Shown here piece by piece: positions 36,137-49,721 of a DNA stretch of 64,000 nucleotides. The translations under genes and the position numbers were made by a program. The notes beneath the pieces are model-generated. The model worked only from the letters and a program-made list of their open reading frames with translations, had not been told where the DNA came from and did no database searches. Each line of letters opens with the position of its first letter. Position 1 is the stretch's first letter. The stretch spans positions 25,808,564 to 25,872,563 of the forward strand of contig NC_092571.1 in the NCBI RefSeq assembly GCF_037975245.1. Direction: 5' to 3'. Source of the DNA: Apostichopus japonicus (lineage: Eukaryota; Echinodermata; Holothuroidea; Aspidochirotida; Stichopodidae).

Positions 36137-37345
36137 AACCACAGGAGGAGGATCTGAATCGAGAGGCAGAGTAGAGATGGAGATAGACGAGGAGTAACAG
36201 ATGGAAGGAAGGAAGGAGAAGAATTGAGACAGAGAGACTGAAAAAGAAAGGGATGAAAGAGAAACGAGATAGAAAAGGCTGCCAGCAGAGATCAAGAGGA
36301 TTAAAAGAGGAAGATGACAACACGATGAGAGGATGAAGGAAACGAAGGTCATGATCTTAACTCACCCAGTTGGGTCAATTTTTTCTTTCTCGATTTGGTA
36401 TTTTTGAAGCACTCATACTGTGACAGTATTAGCAGTATGCATATCCCTGTTTCTGTCAGATAAAGGTAGGAATTGCTTATAATACTGTCAGTACGAGTGT
36501 TTGACATCATGGTACGAGAGGACAGTTTGGAGTGGTTTTAGCATTGGAAGAAAGTGATTGTAGCCTTGCAACATCCTTTACTCTTTCCATGAATCGAGAA
36601 GTGAATATATAATTATTCCATGGCAAATGCAATGATAGGTTATCTGTCAGCTTTCATAGATTATGATGATGATCATGCAGATGCAATCTTCTCATTTTGG
36701 AGCATAGATGTACCGTTTACATTGTTGCTACATTAAGATTTAAATTCCAAAAACAAAAGGTACAACCTCTGCAAACAGGCTTGGTGTCCCCATGACACAC
36801 AGAATCAAATAGTTTTGACTATCATATGTGGAATATTTAAATTATCTTTTGATGATTTGCTTCTCTGTCATGGAGTATCTGTCATAAATTGTAATTGAAC
36901 ACATTGGCCCTGTTTTTTGGGACTGTTTCATTAAAAAAAAATTCCGGTAAATATTACACTGCCAATGTCTTACTGATTCAGAGTGTGAGAAAAAGGACCC
37001 ACCAAATATGCCACAAGTTTCACCCCTTATTTTATATAATAATAAATGTAAATGTGGTTTTATATTCTTGCATATATGTTATGTTTCATCTCGAAGGTAA
37101 AGAGCAGAGTTAAACAACAGATAACAATCTGTAGATCATGATGATATAGGTTATATAATTGTTATCTGCCATCCTGTGTACATACATGTAACCAAACATA
37201 CGAATGGTTTTGGGAATTAATATTACATATAAATGTATATATGTATATTGAGAGAGAAAATGAATGATGTATGCCAAAAAAAGAAAAAAAAGAAGAATCA
37301 TAATTACCAAAGAAAACATTCCCATAGATTCAGTGGAATAAAACG
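36137..37345 (+). other. probable ClC 3' untranslated region
   Basis: Follows the stop codon; starts with a purine-rich run (about 36140-36350), then AT-rich sequence. AATAAA polyadenylation-type hexamers occur at about 37041 and 37337. The end point is a guess. Confidence 0.35.
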
Positions 37346-38705
37346 CCTATTGTCTTAGTTGATGTGCATAGTTTTGTAGCATGTGGACATCCAAGGAGGA
37401 GTTATTAAGGAATGGTCCAGGGTTTTTCATATTTATTGCATAAAACCTGAAAGATGCAAAAACAACACTTTACTAAAGCATATACTCAAATGAATTACAG
37501 GGTAAGGGAATGACATTAAAATAACCTCAAATAGCCCACCACTCGTTATCTTCCATGAGGACATACATACCCCATCCGCCTGCCCCACCACCACCCCCAC
37601 AACCCCCATAATCAATGCTCCAATGCATGAAAACAAGTTTGTACTATGGACTTGTTGTTCAAAACATAGCCAAATCTATCTACATCAGCCAGCTCCAAAA
37701 ACTGTAGACAAATTCAAATCCCGGGACCCACCTAATATTTGTTGTGACCCACTTCCGGATCCTGCCACATAGTTTACGGACTGTAAGCTTTGATTCTTGT
37801 ACTTGTGTACACAACAATGTCAATTGTACTCTTACTCATGCTGCTGTACTAGTACGACAAGTCGGATGAAAGATAATGAAATGACCAGGTCATTCTAGTA
37901 GCCAAGCTTGCTGATTATACGTATAGCTGAGATACTGATGGGGTATGTTTATAGGCATATATTATGAAAACATGGTATAAGGATGTAGTTTTGATCTATA
38001 GTTGTGGGAAATTCCCAGCAATTTTAATAAGCAATCAGACTTCAGCCACCGGAATAATCATTTGATAAACCAAACATAGCATGTTGCCTTTTCCTGTAAA
38101 ATCCAGGTAAAACTGATTATATTGTGTGTACAACAATTTGGGAAATACTGTATTAAATTAAGGACAGTATTGAGCTCAAAAGTCATTTTCTTATTTATGG
38201 AAATGAAACGATGGCCCGACATTCTACTATGGGACATTCCCACCGGCATAATTATTGCATCACTATAACGTGAAGCAAGCATATTCACCTAAATGTATAT
38301 AAAAATATTAAAAAAACAATTATTATTTATGCATAAATTCCATAATGTTATAAAAGTCTCTTTACTGTCTGTTGTAAAGTGTTTTACAAATTATAAAAAG
38401 AACAAAACAGAAATTTATCACCTAGCAAATTGACAGTTTTATTTTATTTGCACATTCTGATGTGATACTGCTATTAAGAGATTTCATCCGTGTAAGATAT
38501 ATGTAACATAATTATGTCGACATTGAAACTATAAATTAAAAATTCCAGCCATTTATCAGTATGACCACTCACTTTATAGCTTGCTAATATTGATTTTATA
38601 TTTGTAGTATGTTAATACTTGTAATCATAATACATGAATATTCATAGGGCCAAAAAATTCAGACATTATTATATACCACCAAGGTATCTTCTACATTAGA
38701 AAGTA
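37346..38705. other. intergenic DNA, no gene recognised
   Basis: AT-rich. A short stretch near 37720-37765 (cgggacccacc, gtgacccact) hints at a hAT-type end but no partner was found. Confidence 0.45.
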
Positions 38706-38770
38706 TAAAAGTAAGTTGGCCTGACGTTTCGATCCTAGCAGGATCGAAATGTCAGGCCAACTTACTTTTA
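38706..38770. repeat. near-perfect palindrome, 31-bp arms
   Basis: Left arm 38706-38736 and right arm 38740-38770 are inverse copies with one mismatch around a 3-base loop (agc). The DNA could form a stable hairpin. A related single arm occurs at 30541-30597, so this is a dispersed family, most likely ends of a transposon joined head to head. Confidence 0.9.
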
Positions 38771-40414
38771 CACATTCTCTTACACAGGCTCTCTAGTGGA
38801 TACGCAGTTTGCTAACAGTTTTATTTTATTTTGACATTAGAAAGTAAACGGTGAAAAGGACAGATATACTCAGTCACTTGATGGACAAATGGCTAAGCAC
38901 AGTGGTCCAGAATGGATGTAAGATATATAAACAAAAATGCTGTCTTCAAATTTCTGCTTTTTGGAGTCAAAATGTTAACCCTTTGTTCTCTAAGAGTTTG
39001 ATTTTGTATCTGGTAATTTTGATGTCCTATGTCAAAATTTCATATAAAAATTCCAATTTCTTTAAATTTTTCTGCTTTTTCGAGTCAAAATGTTGACCCT
39101 TTGTTCTCTAAGAGTTTGAATTTTTATCTGGTAATTTTGATGTCCTATCTCAAAATTTCATATATCAAAATTCCAAATGCTTGATTTATTTAGATACTTA
39201 GTGTTACTTCTTATGTCCCTTCAGTGCCACTGTATCTTTAACTCTAATTTGAGGCTTTGTAATATAAAGTCAGGTGCTGTTTCCCTGTTCTTTGCTTCTT
39301 TTCTTTAAAGTTTTCTGTGCTTTCAGGATGTTCTGTATATTAGATTTTGTAGTATATCTTACCCACAGTGCATTGCACTTTTACCCACAGTGCATTGCAC
39401 TTTTATCCCTCATTTGGTCATATCTATGTTTTTACTTACATTTTGTTTGGTTTCGGATGAAAAGAATTTCGTAACTTGGTTCATTTGAGTTATATTGGTA
39501 GCATAAGAAATGTTGTTTGATGTATGATTGGTTGTGGACAATGATAGAGTACTTTGACATGCCATGTGTGTAATGATACCATATATATTACCCTGCACAT
39601 AATACAGATAGTTCATGTAAGAATGGCAGTAACATGGCATAACCATTGCGTTTAGACATAAATATTCTGTTTTTTGGTCACTCATCATCATCATCATTCC
39701 CAAATACATTGGAAATAAGTCGCCACTATACTTCCAATGTTTCCAACAAAGGCGTCATTAATGTATATATGCCAGAAAAAATGAGGGTTTATGCATGTAA
39801 AATGGCAGGGGTTTATCAATTAATCAATTCTATGAGGGCCAACAAAGAAACATTGGTTGGAGTAAAGAGCCCACATTGAATCAGATTCTTGCTACTACAC
39901 AAAGGTTGGGCTGTGTGCATATTAGGCCAGTAGAGTGCTCAATGTGTGGGGGCCTTGTAAGGGTATTCATAGTTCTCCAATTTGTACAAGATTGTGGGGG
40001 CATGTTCTGACATGTTGGATTGACATCTTTGGTAGCCAGGTTTGTGGTGCAGGCCACCTCTTGAGGACCCTCTGTTATGTGTATCAACTCATCAAGTGAT
40101 TACCTGTTTTAGACCTGTTGGCTGGCTGCTCGAGGTTTCACTGGTTGTTTAGGAAAGTATTTTAGTTGTTGCATAGGGACAATCCAGTCTTCCAATGTGA
40201 TGGGATAGGATATAATAAATAAAGTGAATCTAAGTTTAGTTTCAGTTAATGGTGCCAATCTGTTGCTTTGATCTTCCACAAGGATTTCTTTGTAAACTTT
40301 GACACAGTGGTTACCATAGTGATATCATCAAAGTTATTTAAGTGATATAAAAGGTAGACTGAATATAACATTAATATTTAGCACTGGCTTGGATGGGTGA
40401 CAGATGGGAACATG
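38771..40414. other. intergenic DNA, no gene recognised
   Basis: Contains an approximately 125-bp imperfect tandem duplication (38938-39060 against 39060-39190; shared words tctgctttttggagtcaaaa and ccctttgttctctaagagtt) and a short direct repeat of acccacagtgcattgcactt at about 39361-39402. Confidence 0.55.
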
Positions 40415-41245
40415 TACTTGCTATGTGATGCAAGTAACATTAAAACCTGTGCTGGATATGTGATACAAGTAACATTAAAACCTGTGTTGGATATGTGATA
40501 CAAGTAACATTAAAACCTGTGTTGGATATGTGATACAAGTAACATTAAAACCTGTGTTGGATATGTGATACAAGTAACATTAAAACCTGTGTTGGATATG
40601 TGATACAAGTAACATTAAAACCTGTGTTGGATATGTGATACAAGTAACATTAAAACCTGTGTTGGATATGTGATACAAGTAACATTAAAACCTGTGCTGG
40701 ATATGTGATACAAGTAACATTAAAACCTGTGTTGGATATGTGATACAAGTAACATTAAAACCTGTGTTGGATATGTGATACAAGTAACATTAAAACCTGT
40801 GTTGGATATGTGATACAAGTAACATTAAAACCTGTGTTGGATATGTGATACAAGTAACATTAAAACCTGTGTTGGATATGTGATACAAGTAACATTAAAA
40901 CCTGTGTTGGATATGTGATACAAGTAACATTAAAACCTGTGTTGGATATGTGATACAAGTAACATTAAAACCTGTGCTGGATATGTGATACAAGTAACAT
41001 TAAAACCTGTGTTGGATATGTGATACAAGTAACATTAAAACCTGTGTTGGATATGTGATACAAGTAACATTAAAACCTGTGTTGGATATGTGATACAAGT
41101 AACATTAAAACCTGTGCTGGATATGTGATACAAGTAACATTAAAACCTGTGTTGGATATGTGATACAAGTAACATTAAAACCTGTGTTGGATATGTGATA
41201 CAAGTAACATTAAAACCTGTGTTGGATATGTGATACAAGTAACTT
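40415..41245. repeat. 35-bp satellite array
   Basis: About 23 copies of a 35-bp unit (gtgttggatatgtgatacaa, then gtaacattaaaacct), nearly all identical. A gctgg variant occurs at 40451, 40696, 40976 and 41116, that is 7, 8 and 4 whole units apart. Intergenic between the two convergent genes. Confidence 0.97.
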
Positions 41246-41585
41246 GTGGTGATTGGTTCTTTGCTAAGCAATGCAGTTCACATGTTACAGTAATCTGTGC
41301 TGGAAATGTGATGCAGGTACTTACTGCGATGAGTGGTCCTTGATTTGTGATGCAGGTAATATGCTGTGGTTACCTGTGCAGGATTTGTGATGCAGGTAAT
41401 ATGTTGTGGTACCTTGTGCTGGATTTGTGGTACAGGTTAAACCTTGTAGTAACCTGTGCTGGATTTGTGATGCAGGTAATATGTTGTGGTAACCTGTGCT
41501 GGTTATGTGGTACAGGTCACACCTTGTAGTAACCTGCGCTGGATTTGTGATGCAGGTAATATGTTGCAGGTAACAAATTTCCAAC
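41246..41585. repeat. diverged repeats flanking the 35-bp array
   Basis: Irregular units with tgtgctggatttgtgatgca and ggtaatatgttgtggtaacc. Evidently related to the 35-bp satellite but longer and more diverged, as at the edge of an array. Confidence 0.8.
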
Positions 41586-41589
41586 ATAT

Positions 41590-44500
41590 ATTTTTCTTTT
41601 CCTTTTCAGTTATAGGGCTTCCAATGACAGACATTATAACCATACTAAATACTATACCCGTATAAGCTAACATTACCCTTGAATATTTGATAGGGTGAAT
41701 AATTACATATTATCTGGGATGGTAATCATGAACACTAATTATGTATCATTCATTTATATATTATTCAAAAGTCATTAGGGATCCTCTAGTTGGAAGTGTT
41801 CCAAGAATTATCTTGAAGCAGCTCTTTCAATTGACTTTTGATTCTGTGACATAAGTTGCTGAATTTTCAGAAGTCAAATGACCTGAATGAGTCTGGCAAC
41901 TTTTATTTTTACTATGGATGATAAAACAGTGACTTGAGTATATAACTCAACTGGAACATGAACTTAAGTGACTTGTTACAACTCTGCTTTGATTAATGCT
42001 TCATTTCCATAAGATACTAGAATCTTGTATAAACAAGTTTAATAGGCCATGAGAGCTTGTCTTCCAAGTGGTGAAGGAATACAAGAAAAATTTGAAATCT
42101 TTGTTACTCCACTCGCATAAAATGTGTTGAGCTTGACACTGAGACGTAAATGCTGAGAATGTTGAATGGAACGCTGTATAAAGTTACTTGCATATGAAAC
42201 TTCATTTGGTGACAAAAATCCAAGGGAGAGGGATGAGGGAGTCTTAATTTTGATTAATTGCTGTCTTTTTCTGAGCAAGACTTGGTAGGTTAGACAAAAA
42301 AGGTCAGAAAACCAAACCTCAGAAAGCTCCTTTAATGCAACTGGGTAGTGAACCATATCCCTTAAATTACATATTAATAAACCAAATTTCTTTGGCCAAC
42401 AATTTTAACTCATTGCGACTAGTGCAATTGGTCCTTACGAATCCAAAGATGATTTCTTCTCGATTGCAAATTAGTTGAGGAATTAACAATCTAATGACGA
42501 GGTTTTCTCTCCCCAATTCTTTTATTCTATATACAAAGTAGGCTATGTATAATGTAGGCAATGTATGACATTTTGTTTTGTAGGGTATAGGCTAGTTTAT
42601 AGATTTCAACGATATATCATGAAATCTAAAATGATACTGTACAAACCAGGTACCTGTCATAGAGGTCCTTGTTTCAATGAATATTCATGCAGAAGAAGTT
42701 TTTGCCTCTTTTATGGTCGTACCGTTATCTGTACTTCACCAAGAATCTTTGTACTTCTTCACACCGAGAATGCCAACAAAATTACTGGTATTAAAGGTGT
42801 CTTCTATAATAGAAGTACTACATAAGTAAGGCTACTCGGTCTTGGACTTCGATGGTTTCAGAGTTCATTTCTGGCTACACGGTCTCACACAATTAACCGA
42901 CGATACTCAATTCATGAAGCCATGGATTTTAATACTTGTAAAACTTTGGAACCGTCCTAAGCTGTCACCAATATATGTGCACGTTCATTTGTACCAAAAT
43001 ATTCTTTAGATACATTAGATATTGATTTCCAATGATTTTAGAAGTATTGCCAAATGCATATTTTACTGAATGCATATTCATTATATTATGCAATACAATT
43101 TATTGGCTGCCATAACTTATTTTCCATTTCGAAACCAATCGAGTCGTTCAGAAGTGAGTAAATTTGGCAAAATTGGTGATGGGATTGTTCATTTTTTTAA
43201 GAACGTCTGATGTTAATGTGAAGAATAATTTGTCACACTTCTTGATCAGGTAAACTACTTTAAGGTCAACTTCTTCTTTTTTTAAGGTCGTACAAAAATT
43301 GGATACGTTAACACTTTTATTTGAGGACAGTATGATATTTTATTTTCTGCTTCTTTTGTTTGTAATCTTTGTTGGACAAAAGTTTACATTCTCCCACGGA
43401 ATGATGGAAAGAGAGAAATATATATATAGAGATATCTAACATTGGTGTAAGCATAATTTTTGCCATAACTGAAGACTTACTTGTTTCTTAACTTTTTTTC
43501 TTTTTTTAAAGTTCCCAATATTTAGCCTGTTTCTTCCTTCTGAAATAGATAATTTATTCAGATGGTACACAATGTGTCACTTATATGGAAGAGAAAGATA
43601 TTCCAGCCCATATTTTGAAATCCCTATCTCAACATCTGACTGCCTAAACCCTTGATTCTCCCAAGGAATGGATCACAGTCTGTAGTCTGGGACATTGTCA
43701 TCAAAGTACATGTTTTCAAAGGTTTTAATTTCCATTTAAGTTTCATATATTTCTTTAATAGCCATCAATGTTCATCCAAATGTAAGATGCTGTAACATGA
43801 TGAAAGATGGTTCAAAAACGAGTAGTACTCCACCCCACCCCTATCCCCACACAATATCCAGGGTGCTAACATTCTGGTAGTGAGTAACTTCAAACATGAA
43901 CAATTAAATATGACAGAAAACAATCACAAGTAGGTGGTGTCTGTACACAACTTATTTTAAAGAACTACTATTTACAGAAGAAATGGAAATATTTCCTGTT
44001 TTTTAAATACAACCGACATGAAAATCAATGTTCAATAATAGGCAACATGTACCCAATATGCAACATTCCTAATCTTGTTAGATGATTACCCACCATGCAA
44101 CACTCCGTATCTGCCCCGTATCTACCCAAAATGCGACCACTCCTTGACGCAACGTACTGAACTTCTTTGTGAGATTAAACCCAGAGAAGTCCAGTTGAAT
44201 TTGCCAGAAGATGTTTCCCTGTTTGTCCATCACGGTGTTACAGATGACATCAACAGCAAAATATGGAGCCTTTTGAAGATTATGGGCATGATAGCATTAC
44301 TGTACAGTATTGTTTCAACCCATTGGTTGGTCTAAGTTTACCCCCAAAGATTGGTCACTTTGCCAGTACCAACCATTACCATCCAATTGTCCACAAGGCA
44401 TCTTTCTATAACTAAATTCATTTATACAAATAAAGTTTTTGATAATTTCAAAAGACACCTCTTCCACGTAACACTAGGATAATTGACAAGGTAGACATCT

Positions 44501-47500
44501 TCAGCTTAAAACAAAAAATAATGTTTTTTAGCCGGGATATGGATTTTGTGTCTTTCAGACCAAGTCACTTTAATCTTCCATCTATATGGATTAATACATT
44601 TAGGTATTCTTAATGCACAATTACTAACAAGTTCAAATGCAATACAGAATACTCTGTGTAACACAAAGCCAATTGTAATGAAATATTTGTTTCATTTGGA
44701 AACCGCAAGAAACGTATATCTGATGTCATTATAGTTACTGTTACAATGTTGATGATAAAAGATTTTAATTTACACTTCTACTGTCTTTCAACAACAATTT
44801 AATGTCAAATGCAGCTTACGAAAATCCCTAGACAAAAGGGACATCAATCATAAGGGCCATTAATAATAACACCCCCCCCCCCTTAAATTTTACTGTCATG
44901 GAAAGGATATGTTGTATGTTACATACCCTTACTGAGAGATAAGAAAATACAATAGTGAACCACGAAACTCTTGGAAGCGACTGAACACGAGTTAGCTCGG
45001 TTTCGTTTATACATAGCTAATCCTTGCTTTAATATACAGACAGTAACGTGTACAATAACAGACAGTAACAGACAGTAACGTGTCGCAGACAGTAACGTGT
45101 CGGACAGTAACAGACAGTAACGTGTTGCAATAACGTCTTGTTTACCTTCTGATTTATACACCCAGAATAATTACAGGGAAAACTCAAATGACAACATAGG
45201 TGAAAACAAAATCGTAATTGTCTCAAGACAATTTTCCTTCTTAAACTTAAAAATATTATCAAAAATGTCTTAAGAAAATGTATACATTTGTACAATATCC
45301 ATCACACACATTTGTCTTTGGCAGTATGCTGCCACGCAGAGTCACACACATGCATACACCCACCCACACATATATACATTTATGTGTCGATATATATATA
45401 GGCCTACACATATAATATATGTGTGTGTAAAGACATATACTCATCGACATATATCAGTGGACAATTACATATGTTGACTAGACATTTAATATATGTACAT
45501 GTGTATGGCCCTGCTGTCACACATAACGCAAGGCCCTCGGGCCTTGACCTTATCAAACCAATATAAAATGTGAAAAAGTGCAAGCCCACAGTGAACCTGT
45601 ATTTAATTGTGTATGATTCTGAGACATGACCCTGAGTTTGTTGCCTAACAGCCTAACCGATGACGACTAAAGAGGTAATTACAAGAACCACAGGTCTCTG
45701 AAGCAAGCTTTAGGGTAGAGAGACTGTTAGGGAGTTGTAGATTCAGGGAGGAGAAAGAGGCAGGTTAAGGGAGGGATGTTGGTTTGGACACAGGGATGCT
45801 GAGACCAGGGAAACATTTCACTTCCATGTACAAGGGAAAAGGTTTTCTATGTCATACTTTTAAGATGCAACCATACTTTATAACAAATACTACTTGGAAA
45901 CAATACTACTTTCCCATGACCTTTGGAACCATAACTTACTATTGTCCTATATATGGATACCATTCATATCAAGTTGAACTAGCATATGATCTATAGATAC
46001 AGTGCATACCACATGTCAGCACAATTTGACATTTTCTTACCCAGAGATAACAAACAATAATGATGAGATAATTACAATGTCCAATAAAAAGCAAGTGACA
46101 GTACTGCTGTATATTTCTGTGACAGCTGAATGCATGTGACAGTCATGATGTGTGCATTTCTGTGACAGTTGTGACAGCAAGTAGAGCACACTTTCTATGT
46201 CTTCTCAGTTCACAAAAAGAGAGTGCATGGCTTAATTTTAAATTGCATTTGGCATAAACCTCTAATTTGTAATGCCCATATCAATACTTACATAGCACCT
46301 TACATTCAAACTTTACATCACAATACCTCAACACTTTCAGGCAAGGCACAACAAGCCCCCCTTTTATAACCTGCTGTATAATCTACCTGTATGCAAACTT
46401 TATGCATATTCAACAACACTGCTTCACACATCAGCTTTATATTTTGTGCAAGTGAACCTCAATGCCAAATCCAGAAAATGCTATGCTGTCAATATATATA
46501 CTTCAGTCATGATTCTACATTTTATACATTGTGCTGATTGGTCAGCTCTGTCAAATGAATATTCATTGCCACGAGTAGGAACCAATGGAATACAGACATG
46601 CGTAGCAACACCTGCATGAATCTCTCTTCTAGAAATGACTGACCTGATTATTCAACTACAAAAAAAAAAGATTCATGCAGATCATTGCAAGCCTACTTAT
46701 ACATTTACTACAAGACAAATTAATTCCTTTAACAAAAACATCCTATCCTTTACAACACTTGCTGAATCTCACTTAAATTCTTATCTCTCAAAAAAGCCTT
46801 CATATTCACACCCAATTGGGACAATTTTCTCTTTGTAAAACACTGTTTTTATATTACACTTCAGAGCAGTATATTGACTGACAAAACAACAACAACAATT
46901 GTAGTGACGGTTGTACAGTATGAGATCAAATAACTATATCCTGTTTCTATTAAATAAGACTTCAGTTAAACTCTGTTCATATTGTCAGTAAGATTTTACT
47001 GTGATGCATTCAATGACAGTACCATACAGAGAGGTACGAGACACCAAGAAATGTCTCAACTGACTGAATTACATTTTTTCTATGAATATGAATGAGGTCA
47101 TTATTCCATGCTTCGTTAACATCAAGCTCTTTTCAATTTGAATCGTCCAATTGGTTACTCGATTCCGCTATCATAGCACTAATTCTACGATCTAATACTA
47201 CAAAGGCCACTTCTGTTAATACTGAATCTTTCCATCTGTACACACCACATCATATAAATCAGTCCATACAAGGCACACAAGTTCATTACTCAGTAATTAC
47301 ATCCAGGACTGGTTACTATGGTGGATATCTTTCTTCAATCTATCCTGTACAAACTCATTCTCTAACCTTCGTTCCAATTGGAGCAACAAAGCTTGCTGTT
47401 TCTTTAAAGCTAGTTAGTTTGCATTGACTTTAAAGGGACACTCATTCATTTTCAGACTGTCTGGGCTATCAATGCCGTCCACATGAAGTGAGTAAACAGT

Positions 47501-48844
47501 GTCTTTAACTTTTTACGATATGTGGTATCCAATGCAGTCTTCACATAAACCAAAAAACGCTGTCTCTTTAAAATAACCGAGGACAAATTGAACTTAACAT
47601 GAAGATGTTTGTGCCTTTAACTTAAGTCCAGGACGTCTGGGTCAGAATACAATGACAACAGGTAGTGTCCTAAATATGTAACCATGACAACACTCACTTT
47701 AAAGATCTAACACATGAAAACGATGAAAATCGACCTCAAACACAGCTGCTTATTATAAGGTATCCTTACAAGCTCGTGAACGTTGTCACAGTCACCCATA
47801 TATCTTATCTTTCATCTCAAATTGACCCACCCTTCCAAAGCAAAGAATAAAACCAGCTCATTTTCTATTCCTTTCGGTCAGACAAGAAATATGCTTTTCT
47901 TGCTTGATATCGTTAAGGATATCCAACTAATTATTCTCTTTTTTAAAATTAATAATCTAGATCAATCTTAATGACTTTTACAATAACTTTAACAGCATCT
48001 TGAAATTTTCCACGCACTGTTTGTATTAAACCTCATCTTGCATTGGAAGTCCAAACCACATTGTAAGCTAACCATTTCCCTACAACAATAAACTGAAACA
48101 CTTGAGAAGGAAAACTTGTTACCTGATAATTCCTGTGTCCTTCACAATTACATAAAAAAAAATCTGCTTTTAAAAACAGTGGTCCATGAAATGTCCCCAC
48201 CTGTCTCTCTCTCTCACCCTTTCTGAAATAATGACAATAACACATTGTTTTTACCAAAACAAAGAAACCCAAGTTTGTTAGAAACAAAATGAATGACAAT
48301 GGCCATTAGTGATCCATTAACAACCATTGTCAATTTTGGCACAAACTTAAAAAGTCCAAGGTATTCCTTAACTTGGCATTATCACTATGAAACATTTATT
48401 TGTCAATTATCAATACAACTTACAAAATAACACAGATGTTGCAACCTGTTTCTGGTTCCAGCTGCCCAGCAGCAAGAAATTTTGAAAGGTTTGGTGGCAA
48501 CTATTATACCAGGCTGCTACTACTATATTTATATATAGCACATGTCAATCATCGAAATGGTTCAACCTGTTTCCTCATTTAGTAGAAAAGACATTACAAC
48601 AGTGTTTGCAATGAATCAAATTACTACACCGGGTTTATCAACATCTGTCGATAACTTCCGCATTTTCAACAGAACTTTAGCTTTGGCTTGACAAATTTTC
48701 AACATGATGATGTGATTTGTGATAATTTCTCATAAACAGTTTATTAAACAATCTGTTATGGAAACATAAAAGCATCAACAGAAGGGACTGGAAACAAGAA
48801 ATAACAGTTCCCCTTTAACTCTGAAGCACAGACCCCCAAAAGGA
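41590..48844. other. intergenic DNA, no gene recognised; may contain the p53-family 3' UTR
   Basis: About 7 kb of AT-rich sequence with only short unrecognisable ORFs, a small agtaacagacagtaacgtgt repeat cluster at about 45035-45130 and TG/TA-rich runs near 45340-45430. AATAAA-type hexamers for a minus-strand transcript occur (for example about 48740), but no end could be fixed. Confidence 0.45.
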
Positions 48845-49144
48845 CAGGGGGTCTCAATAAACTTTTCACCAGGGCTAAAGAAAACATTGGTTTGGGGGGG
48901 GGCGGGGGGAGGAGGGGGGGTAAATTGCCTTACAAAATCCAAATCTGATCATACACCTAACGTGAGTAATTTGGAAGGTAGACCAGTTAGAGTTAGGGAA
49001 TCGAGCCCTTCAGATTTCAGGATCTGCATACCCTGATTTGACATGTGAGAGGCCACGGGTTGTTCTTTCATTCTTTGCAGGTTTAAAACTGAATTCTTTT
49101 GCAGGCCAGGATTTGGCCTGCGGGCTGCCAATGGAGAATCCCTG
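48845..49144. mobile_element. possible hAT-like element
   Basis: Left end cagggggtctcaataaac and right end ctgccaatggagaatccctg resemble hAT termini; ggcctgcgggctgcc near the right end is also typical. Flanks match in only 5 of 8 positions, so a target duplication is doubtful. Lies in the presumed 3' UTR of the p53-family gene. Confidence 0.35.
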
Positions 49145-49475
49145 ACATAGGAAGTCACTTGATCATGAGTTTTTGGTGTTTTTAAACAGATATGTTCATT
49201 GGAGCTGATCATAAATAAAGGGAATGAGGATCACATGACAACCAACTTGATACTCTTTGTCTGGACTTTGGGGGAGGAAAAAGCAATGGAACTGTCCAGA
49301 AACTAATATGGAACACACATGACCTGAAAACAGATACATTAAACTGGCCATTGCTCCATTTGATGCGATGATTATTTCGAGAAGATCCCTGCCACTGGAC
49401 CTGATGAATAGTTAATTAAGATATGAATATTCATAGATCTATTTACACTAGTCCCTGTGTCTATCCAACGAGTAC

Positions 49476-49721
49476 TCAAGTTTCATCGTGTTCAGTGTTC
49501 TCCACCTTGAACGAGAGGGTCTGTCTCAGAGTGTATCGGGTCGCCCTCACCACTCGGTCCTGCGAGTTCAAGCCTTGGCTGTGGTTGCTAAGGGTCGACG
49601 TGTTACTTCTCACGCTCTGAAGCGGAGGTGTACACTTCAACCTAAGGTTGGTCCTACATTCCAGTATGCACTTCCAAAGAGCCTCTCTATCCTCGTTCGG
49701 TATGCCCGTCTCGTTGAAGAA
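49476..49721 (-). CDS. TP63: p53-family last coding exon: SAM end and C-terminal tail
   Basis: Acceptor ctttttcgcag; stop TGA at 49478-49476. Residues 484-564: FFNETGIPNEDREALWKCIL completes the SAM domain (p63: L-IPEQFRHAIWKGIL). SQDRVVRATRYTLRQTLSFK resembles the p63/p73 tail (QRQRVMEAVHFRVRHTI) that masks the activation domain. No acidic C-terminal sumoylation-type ending was recognised. The opposite strand is also open over this exon but is a shadow. Confidence 0.9.
   Translation of the reverse strand, partial: FFNETGIPNEDREALWKCILECRTNLRLKCTPPLQSVRSNTSTLSNHSQGLNSQDRVVRATRYTLRQTLSFKVENTEHDET

Noticed and set aside
37720-37770. hAT-like words (gtgacccact)
   Set aside because: No opposite terminus or target duplication could be found.
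40415-41245. CRISPR-like appearance of the 35-bp array
   Set aside because: Units are contiguous and identical with no unique spacers, and the DNA is animal; it is a satellite.
44075-44335. 86-codon plus-strand ORF with ordinary amino-acid composition
   Set aside because: No recognisable domain and no convincing partner exons; left uncalled.
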